Below, piece by piece: positions 1 through 5,390 of a stretch of 7,091 nucleotides of DNA (the stretch's first letter is position 1; each line of letters opens with the position of its first letter). Origin of the DNA: an uncultured delta proteobacterium (GTDB lineage Bacteria > Myxococcota_A > Polyangia > Polyangiales > Ga0077539); assembly GCA_903860995.1 (NCBI GenBank), contig CAIOSS010000092.1, positions 1-7,091 of the forward strand, read 5' to 3'. The notes under the pieces are model-generated. The model made no database searches and was not told the DNA's origin. It was given only the letters and a program-made list of their open reading frames with translations. The position numbers were made by a program, and so were the translations under genes.

Positions 1-414
1 CGCGGTGGCGACCCCAGCGCCATCAACGAGCCGGCGCGAAAGCGGGTCGCGAAGCCTCAACTCACGCGCTCGGTAACAGGCGGGGGAGCGCAGGCGCTGG
101 CGCTCGTCGATAAGCGCGGCGATGGGGCCGTGGAGCGCGGCGGGCAGCGGCCGGTCGTCGCGGGCGTAGAACCAGCGCGCGAGCTCGGACAGGGCGCTGG
201 CGACGATGGTGGCGTTCGCCTCGCTGGCGAGCCCGTCGGGCTGGAAGTGCGTCGCAGATGTGCCGTACTTCTGTGCGCTGTCGAGGTGATCGCGCATCGC
301 CCGCGGGATCACCCCCTGGAGCTTCGCGTGCCTCGCGAGGTTGTCGAGCCCCTTGCCCTGCTCGGCGAGCTGCGTGACGTCGACCTTCGCCTCGACGAGC
401 AGCGCGTACAGCAT
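1..414 (-). CDS. Small helical protein, weakly DUF4145/HEPN-like (partial, 3' end off window)
   Basis: This frame stays open from the ATG at 414 to the left edge (138 codons, no stop in view). Third codon positions are almost all G or C over the first hundred codons, which strongly supports coding. The product looks mostly alpha-helical and soluble. Helices with an acidic/basic pattern are followed by IPRAMRDHLDSAQKYGTSATH (residues 36-56) and an Ala/Leu-rich helix (about 62-83) ending in RWFYARDD. The helix, G-[NT]-x-A-x-H turn and helix layout resembles the DUF4145 group of HEPN-like four-helix domains, but the Arg of the HEPN R-x(4-6)-H motif is absent (K49 and H56 instead), so RNase activity is doubtful. 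I recognise no specific family member. The gene follows yhaN on the same strand after a 110-nt gap. The start is uncertain: GGAGG lies only 2 nt before this ATG, and helix-like sequence (GPAEA) continues upstream in frame with no other nearby start codon. Codon bias fades in the last 25 or so codons. Confidence 0.6.
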   Translation of the reverse strand, partial: MLYALLVEAKVDVTQLAEQGKGLDNLARHAKLQGVIPRAMRDHLDSAQKYGTSATHFQPDGLASEANATIVASALSELARWFYARDDRPLPAALHGPIAALIDERQRLRSPACYRARELRLRDPLSRRLVDGAGVATA

Positions 415-524
415 CGCCTCCGCTGGCCCATCGTCGACGTCGCAGACATTCGCTCCCCTCCCATCGCGTCGCGCGGACTCTACAAGGGCCGCGACGGGGA
501 TTGGAAGGCGCGAGGCGGGGGGCG

Positions 525-3500
525 CTACGCGATCGCGGTCTCGGCGGGGAGCGCAGCCCCGAGGCGATGCTCTGTCCACTGCTCGGGGGCGAGGGCTCGC
601 CGCGCGAGGTCGAGGTTGCGCGCATGGTGGGTAAGCAGCAGCACCTGCGTCTTCGCGGCGAACTCCGCGAGCACCTCGAGTCCCGCCGTCGCGCGCTCGT
701 CGTCGAAGTGGATGAAGATGTCGTCGAGCACCAGGGGCATCGGCTCCTGGGCGTCGAGGTGCTGCTCCAGGCTCGCGAGCCGCAGCGAGAGGAAGAGCTG
801 GTCGAGCGTGCCGTCGCTCAGGGCCTCCTCCACCTCGACGAGCTGGCCGCGGCGCACGCAGCGGAGCTTCGCCTTGTCGTCCTGGTAGACCACCTGGATC
901 TGCTCGTAGCGCCCACCGGTCAGCCGCTCGAAGAGACGAGTCGCGCGCTGGAGGATCGCGCCCTCGTTGTTCTTCCGGTAGCGCTCGACGCCGCGCCGCA
1001 GCACCGCGGTCGCGAGCCGCAGCCGCGCGCATCGCTCGGCGTGCGAGCGAGCCAGCGCGAGGTTCTCCTGCGCCTCCGCCAGCGCCGCCGCGGCCTCGTC
1101 GCCACCCGAGAGCTGCTCCTCCTCCTTGCGCAGGGCGCCAATCTTCTCCGCGAGCGCGTGGCGCTCCTCGTCGCGCTGGGCCTGATCGTCCTTCAGGCGG
1201 GCGATGTCGGCCTCCACCCGATCGCTGTCGGTCTGCGCGGCCGCCTGCTCCAACGCCTCGAGGGACCAGCCCTCGCCCTCCTCGACCAGCCGCCGCTCGG
1301 CTGCCGCCTGTCGCTCGTCGCAGGCGCGCGCCAACGCCGATCGCTCCTCGGCCGCCGCCAGCGCCGCGAGGTCGTCGCAGCCCGTCTCGACCAGCATCGC
1401 CTCGAGCCGTCGCTGCGCGTCCGCTTCACGCAGATCGGCGTCCTGGAGCTCGCGCCGATAGCGCTCGGCCAGTTCGTCGCGCTCCCGCCGAAGCACGGCG
1501 TTCTTCGCCACCTCGTCGAACCGTGCGATCAGTGCGTCGGCCGCATCGGCCATCGGACCCTTCTCCGGCAGCGTCACCTCGAGGCTCTGCGCGAGCGCAC
1601 CGAGACCTTCCTCGAACTTCAATCCCTGCCGGTTGATCGCCCGGAAGCGTGCCTCCTGCCGCTCGCACAGCTCCTCTTCGCGGAAGAGCTCACCGAGCTT
1701 CGAGAGCACCACGTTCGCCTCTTCGGGCAGCGCCTCGGGCGGGAGGCGCAGCACCGTCACGGCCTCGCCCCACTCCTTCCGCCATCGGTCGAGCGCGCTC
1801 TCCTTCTCGGCAATCTGCGACGTCATCGTCGCGAGGTCGAGCTGCGCCGCATCGATCTCCTTGCGCAACGTCACCTCGGCCTCCGACCGCTTCGCCACGG
1901 AGTCCAACGTGTGATCCACCAGGAGCAGCACGGTGAGCCATGCGGCCTCCGCGGGCACCGCGACGCCGGCCAGCGCGAGCGCGCCCTCCAGCGATCGCCG
2001 CTGGTCCGTCTGAGTGGCGAGCAGCCGCTGCCGTGCCTCGATCGCCCCGTCGCGCTGCTGGATCGCTGCGACGAGCTCCGCGTGCCGCCGACGCCACGGG
2101 CCCATCTCCCGCGGCGTGTCGGGCGTGAACCCGCAGGGCAGCCAGTGCTCGTTCCACGCGGCGAGGTGGGCGTTCGCCTGCGTCTTGGCGCGGGCGAGCT
2201 CGGCGTCGAGGGCGTCGATCGCTGTCCGCGTGACGGCCTCCTCGCGCTGCAGTCCGACGAGCGTCGCGACCCGATCGGACTCACGACGCAGCCGGTCGGC
2301 GAGCTCGTCTGCGCGCTGCATCACCGCGGTCAGCTCTGCGCGCAGCGCGACGCCGGGCGCGAACACCTCGTCGATACACTCGGGATCCGCGCCGTTCGTC
2401 CACGCCCGCTGCACCCGCTCCCAGGCCTGCGATCGTCGCGACCGCGCCTCGGAGAGCTGCGCCTCCGATGGGAGCGAGCCCGCGTCGGTGCACTGCCCGA
2501 CCTTCCGCTCGACCGTGGCGAGCTCCGCGGTCTTCTGCTCTCGCGCCAGCGTCAGGCGTTTTTGCGTGCGCTCATCCTCGTCGAGCTCCTGCTCGCAGCG
2601 GCGGATCGTCTCTTCCGAGGGCACCGCCACGGTCGGGATCTTCTCGAGCGAGCCGGTCCAGAAACCGAGTGCCTGCAACGCGTGCTGGGCGCGGGCGGTT
2701 CGTTCGTGCACGAGCGCCTCGGCGTCTCGCACCGCGGCGTCGAGCTTGCGATCCGGCTGGAGCAGGTCGCGCGTCGTGCGCAGCACCGCGACGTCGGGCA
2801 ACGCGGGCAGCCCGGCGAGGTCTTCGCGCTTCTTCGCGCCGACCGCACGGCGGTCCGCGAGCTGTCCGCGCAACTGCGCGAGTGCCGTCTCGAGCTGGAC
2901 CCCGCTCTTCTCCAGCGCACGGATGCGCTGTACGGCGGCTTCGCTCACGCGGATGCTCTCCAGCGCGGTGAACTCCAACGTCGGCTGTCCGAGCTCGCGC
3001 AGGATCTCCCGCTCCCGGTTGCGGAAGCCCATGATCTCCTTCACCACGCCGGGCTTGTCGCGCAGCTCGGTCTTGTACTTCCCGAGGTCTTCGGTGAGCT
3101 GCTTGATGCTCGCCGCGGTGATGATCACCGGGACGGGCGCCCCGCGCTGATCGCGCTCGCGCTCGGTCCACTCGATGTCCGCGTGGAGCTTTCGCACCTG
3201 CTGCGCGGCCGCCTCCAGGGCCTGCACGATCTCCGCGCGCCGCACGCCGATGTCTCGCGGGAGCAGCCGCACGTCGCCCATCGCCGCCCGCTCCGCGCGG
3301 GCGTCGCCGCGGGTTCGCACCAGCGGTAGCGCTCGCTGGAGCCGCTGCAGCCGGTGGCGATCGGTCTGGAGGCGGACGAGTTCCGCCGACAGCTCGGCGC
3401 GCTTCGCCTCGGCGGCATCGAGCGCGTCGCGAAGGTCCTTCCAGGCCTTCACCGGCAGCGCGCGGTCCCGCGCTCGCTTCGTCTGCTCGCGGTACGCGGC

Positions 3501-4058
3501 GAGCGCCTTCTGGATGGCGCCGGCGTTTCCGCCCGGCGAGAGCAGCTTGTTCGCGTCGTCCTCCAGGCGGTGCAGGGTCTGCTGGAGCGCCGTGCCGTTG
3601 AGGGCGGCGCCGAAGAGCGTCTCGCCGAGGCTCGTCTTCGGGTTGGTCAGCGCCTTGCCAGCCTCGCGCAGCTGCTCGTGGTCGAGGCCGAACATGAGCT
3701 CGAACTGCTTGCGATCGGTGACACTCAGCCAGGAGCGCAGCAGGGTCTCGTCGACGGTCGATCCCGCCTCGTTGAGCAGGGTGCCCTGGAGGCCCTTCTT
3801 GCGAACGAAGCCGCGCTCGCCCTCCTTCGAGTGCAGCAGGCGCGCGCCGATGCGCAGCTCGGACATCGTATGCCGGTGCGCGTCGCCGGTGTCCTTCGCG
3901 ATGCCGTAGAGCAGGCCGCTGATGGCGCGGAGGGTGGTGCTCTTCCCCGCCTCGTTGAGGCCGTAGATGATGTGCAGGTTGGGGCCGCTCGCCGGGAGCA
4001 CGAGCGATCGGTTGGTGAACGGCCCGTAGGCCAACAGGTCGAGTCGTAGAAACTTCAC
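525..4058 (-). CDS. yhaN: YhaN/SbcC-type coiled-coil ABC ATPase, partner of the YhaO nuclease
   Basis: A Rad50/SbcC-like ATPase of 1177 residues, expected to bind DNA and gate the YhaO nuclease through ATP-driven dimerisation in the cytoplasm. The N-terminal lobe begins KFLRLDLLAYGPF and carries the Walker A motif GLNEAGKST (residues 33-41). A segment typical of YhaN proteins follows: FELMFGLDHEQL (119-130) and LFGAALNG (148-155). Residues of about 180-1010 are Glu/Arg/Ala/Leu-rich and read as long coiled-coil arms. The C-terminal lobe has LTGGRYEQI, an ABC signature LSDGT (1080-1084), Walker B PLVLDD (acidic D1112/D1113), HFDDER, and the His switch in LLLTHH (H1144). No CxxC zinc hook is present: the cysteines are all isolated. 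It is longer than Bacillus YhaN (roughly 950-1000 residues from memory), presumably through longer arms. The GTG start is chosen because the family N-terminus begins there, it overlaps the yhaO stop as GTGA, and GGGAG sits 7 nt upstream. The open frame extends further upstream only as a shadow of yhaO. Confidence 0.95.
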   Translation of the reverse strand: MKFLRLDLLAYGPFTNRSLVLPASGPNLHIIYGLNEAGKSTTLRAISGLLYGIAKDTGDAHRHTMSELRIGARLLHSKEGERGFVRKKGLQGTLLNEAGSTVDETLLRSWLSVTDRKQFELMFGLDHEQLREAGKALTNPKTSLGETLFGAALNGTALQQTLHRLEDDANKLLSPGGNAGAIQKALAAYREQTKRARDRALPVKAWKDLRDALDAAEAKRAELSAELVRLQTDRHRLQRLQRALPLVRTRGDARAERAAMGDVRLLPRDIGVRRAEIVQALEAAAQQVRKLHADIEWTERERDQRGAPVPVIITAASIKQLTEDLGKYKTELRDKPGVVKEIMGFRNREREILRELGQPTLEFTALESIRVSEAAVQRIRALEKSGVQLETALAQLRGQLADRRAVGAKKREDLAGLPALPDVAVLRTTRDLLQPDRKLDAAVRDAEALVHERTARAQHALQALGFWTGSLEKIPTVAVPSEETIRRCEQELDEDERTQKRLTLAREQKTAELATVERKVGQCTDAGSLPSEAQLSEARSRRSQAWERVQRAWTNGADPECIDEVFAPGVALRAELTAVMQRADELADRLRRESDRVATLVGLQREEAVTRTAIDALDAELARAKTQANAHLAAWNEHWLPCGFTPDTPREMGPWRRRHAELVAAIQQRDGAIEARQRLLATQTDQRRSLEGALALAGVAVPAEAAWLTVLLLVDHTLDSVAKRSEAEVTLRKEIDAAQLDLATMTSQIAEKESALDRWRKEWGEAVTVLRLPPEALPEEANVVLSKLGELFREEELCERQEARFRAINRQGLKFEEGLGALAQSLEVTLPEKGPMADAADALIARFDEVAKNAVLRRERDELAERYRRELQDADLREADAQRRLEAMLVETGCDDLAALAAAEERSALARACDERQAAAERRLVEEGEGWSLEALEQAAAQTDSDRVEADIARLKDDQAQRDEERHALAEKIGALRKEEEQLSGGDEAAAALAEAQENLALARSHAERCARLRLATAVLRRGVERYRKNNEGAILQRATRLFERLTGGRYEQIQVVYQDDKAKLRCVRRGQLVEVEEALSDGTLDQLFLSLRLASLEQHLDAQEPMPLVLDDIFIHFDDERATAGLEVLAEFAAKTQVLLLTHHARNLDLARRALAPEQWTEHRLGAALPAETAIA

Positions 4059-5305
4059 GCGGATTCTCCCCCCTCCAACAGCAGCGGAATGAGCAGCTGC
4101 TCGACGTCGTCGAGCATCGCGGCCACGGACTCCGGGCGATCGAAGGCCGGCCGATCGACCTCGTCGACCAGCGCGAACTTCTCCTGCAGGCCTTTGAGTT
4201 CCTCGGCCAGCGCTGCGAGGGCGAGCGGGTCGTGACGGTCGGCGTCGAGCGTCCGCAGCAGCTCGCCGAGCGGCGTCGCACGCTCGCGCATCGCGACGAC
4301 GTCGATGGGCGACCGCGTCTCGAAGAGCACCTTCTCGACCCAGATGTCCGCGAGTCCGGTGCCGCGCACCTCGTTGCTCCATCGGTCGACGTCGGCGAGC
4401 AGCTCGCGGTGCGCCGCGCTTGCACCGTGCAGTCGCACGCGTACGGCGAGGGGCTTGTCTCCCTCGACCTGCCGCAGCGCCGCGAGCGCCTCGTGGACCT
4501 GATCGACCGCAGCCGAGGCCGAGCGGGCCGACGCGACCGAGACGTCGCGCGCGAACCAGCGCATCACGTCGAAGTCGCGGTGCTCCAGCGTGGGGCGCCC
4601 GTTCTCCACGGTGACCAGCGTCGCGCCCTTTGGACCGGTCTCGCGAATGTGCCGCCCCTGCAGGTTGCCCGGAAACACGATGGGCGGATCGCTCGCGAGG
4701 ACCTGTCGCTTGTGGACGTGACCGAGGGCCCAGTAGTCGTAGCCGCGGTCGATCAGCCCCTGCACGCTGCACGGCGCGTACGTCGCGTGCTCGGACGAGC
4801 CCCCATCGGCGCTGGTGTGCAGCAGCCCGATGTTGAAGGCGCCGGGCACCGGCTTCGGGTACTTCAGCGAGAGGTCGTCCTGGGTGTCCTGTTTGCCGTA
4901 GCTCTGGCCGTGGAGCGCCACGCGGGGCGCGTCGAGCGTGAACGTCTCCGGCTTCGTGGCCGAGAACACGTGCATGTTGTCGAGCGAGCGCAGTGACTTC
5001 GTCATCGCGTTCTCGGCGTCGTGGTTGCCGCGCACGATGTAGACGTGGATGCCGACGGCCTTGAGCCGCGCCATCTGCTGTAGCAGGAAGAGGCCAGTGT
5101 TGTAGTCCTTCCAGTCGCGGTCGTAGAGGTCACCGACCAGCAGCAGAAACGCCACCGACTGCGCGATGCACTCGTTGACCAGTTGGATGAACGCCTGGCG
5201 CGTCGCGCCGCGAACCTCCGCCACGGGCGCCCCCGGATACTTCTCCAACCCCTTGAGTGGACTGTCCAGATGGATGTCCGCCGCATGCATGAACTTGAAC
5301 GACAT
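4055..5305 (-). CDS. yhaO: YhaO/SbcD-type metallophosphoesterase (DNA repair exonuclease family)
   Basis: A calcineurin-like metallophosphoesterase of 416 residues, close to the usual YhaO length of about 400. It is the Mre11/SbcD-like nuclease subunit, expected to use two metal ions (Mn2+ in the family) to cut DNA. All phosphoesterase motifs are visible: D10-I-H12 in HAADIHLDSPL, GD59LYD, GNH95D (N94 to D96), H163 in GLLHTS, and GH196VH198. The segment YDYWALGHVHKRQV followed by PPIVFPGNLQGRHIRETG (residues 189-224) is highly characteristic of YhaO. Residues of about 260-350 would form the capping domain, and the helical C-terminus probably contacts the ATPase. ATG 5305 is chosen because the family N-terminus starts there (MSFKFMHAADIHL) and GGAGG lies 5 nt upstream. 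A GTG at 5383 in the same frame would add 26 residues with poor codon bias running through an inverted repeat. The stop TGA overlaps the yhaN start. The protein is cytoplasmic, with no signal peptide seen. Confidence 0.96.
   Translation of the reverse strand: MSFKFMHAADIHLDSPLKGLEKYPGAPVAEVRGATRQAFIQLVNECIAQSVAFLLLVGDLYDRDWKDYNTGLFLLQQMARLKAVGIHVYIVRGNHDAENAMTKSLRSLDNMHVFSATKPETFTLDAPRVALHGQSYGKQDTQDDLSLKYPKPVPGAFNIGLLHTSADGGSSEHATYAPCSVQGLIDRGYDYWALGHVHKRQVLASDPPIVFPGNLQGRHIRETGPKGATLVTVENGRPTLEHRDFDVMRWFARDVSVASARSASAAVDQVHEALAALRQVEGDKPLAVRVRLHGASAAHRELLADVDRWSNEVRGTGLADIWVEKVLFETRSPIDVVAMRERATPLGELLRTLDADRHDPLALAALAEELKGLQEKFALVDEVDRPAFDRPESVAAMLDDVEQLLIPLLLEGGESA
4066..4076 (-). promoter_or_regulatory. 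Ribosome binding site for yhaN
   Basis: Reading on the minus strand, GGAGGGGGGAG precedes the GTG at 4058, with its last GGGAG 7 nt from the start codon. It lies inside the final codons of yhaO, so ribosomes finishing yhaO deliver directly to the yhaN start. It supports the GTG at 4058 rather than any start further upstream in the open frame. Confidence 0.7.
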
Positions 5306-5309
5306 GATT

Positions 5310-5315
5310 CCCTCC
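5310..5315 (-). promoter_or_regulatory. Ribosome binding site for yhaO
   Basis: Minus-strand GGAGGG ends 4 nt before the ATG at 5305, within a longer G-rich run. This is a strong Shine-Dalgarno and decides the start in favour of ATG 5305 over the upstream in-frame GTG at 5383. Confidence 0.75.
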
Positions 5316-5335
5316 CCCGGAAACGTTGGTGATGC

Positions 5336-5352
5336 GGGTTCGACCTGAACCC
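5336..5352. repeat. Inverted repeat, 6-bp arms, 5-nt loop (upstream of yhaO)
   Basis: On the plus strand GGGTTC (5336-5341) and GAACCC (5347-5352) are exact reverse complements separated by GACCT. It lies 30 nt upstream of the yhaO start and 8 nt from a second, stronger palindrome. In RNA it could form a small hairpin; as DNA it could be half of an operator region. No T-run follows on either strand, so a classical intrinsic terminator is unlikely. Confidence 0.45.
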
Positions 5353-5360
5353 CTGCGGTG

Positions 5361-5378
5361 TTCGCCCGATCGGGCGAA
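5361..5378. repeat. Perfect 18-bp palindrome between the peptidase-like gene and yhaO
   Basis: TTCGCCCGATCGGGCGAA is fully self-complementary. As RNA it gives a 7-bp GC-rich stem closing a GATC loop. It starts 12 nt after the stop codon of the S16-like gene and ends 55 nt before the yhaO start. It may be an operator for a dimeric regulator, a stem protecting the upstream mRNA 3' end, or a terminator without a U-tract. The sequence alone does not separate these options, and no convincing -35/-10 pair was found beside it. Confidence 0.55.
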
Positions 5379-5390
5379 GTCACCCTCTGC

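Noticed and set aside
62..625. 187-codon minus-strand frame overlapping the end of yhaN and the left gene
   Set aside because: The Arg/Pro/Ala-rich product is a shifted reading of both neighbouring genes; the frame starting at 414 has the coding bias.
130..888. 252-codon plus-strand open frame spanning the left gene and the end of yhaN
   Set aside because: It is antisense to two frames with much better coding bias, and its second half is low-complexity Ser/Arg.
501..3329. 942-codon open frame on the plus strand antisense to yhaN
   Set aside because: It lies wholly opposite a well-recognised ATPase gene, is Arg/Leu/Gly-rich without recognisable motifs, and is the expected by-product of strong G/C third-position bias.
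2572..4425. 617-codon minus-strand frame overlapping yhaN and yhaO
   Set aside because: It is a shifted shadow of both genes, Arg/Ala/Pro-rich, with no motifs.
4059..4772. Upstream extension of the yhaN frame by 238 codons
   Set aside because: This stretch is an out-of-frame reading of yhaO with Arg-rich low-complexity sequence; the ATPase family N-terminus begins at the GTG at 4058.
5361..5378. Intrinsic terminator after the S16-like gene
   Set aside because: The stem is convincing, but no T-run follows on either strand, so I report it only as a palindrome of unknown role.
5306..5383. Upstream GTG start for yhaO adding 26 residues
   Set aside because: The added codons lack the usual third-position bias and run through an inverted repeat, and the strong Shine-Dalgarno serves ATG 5305.
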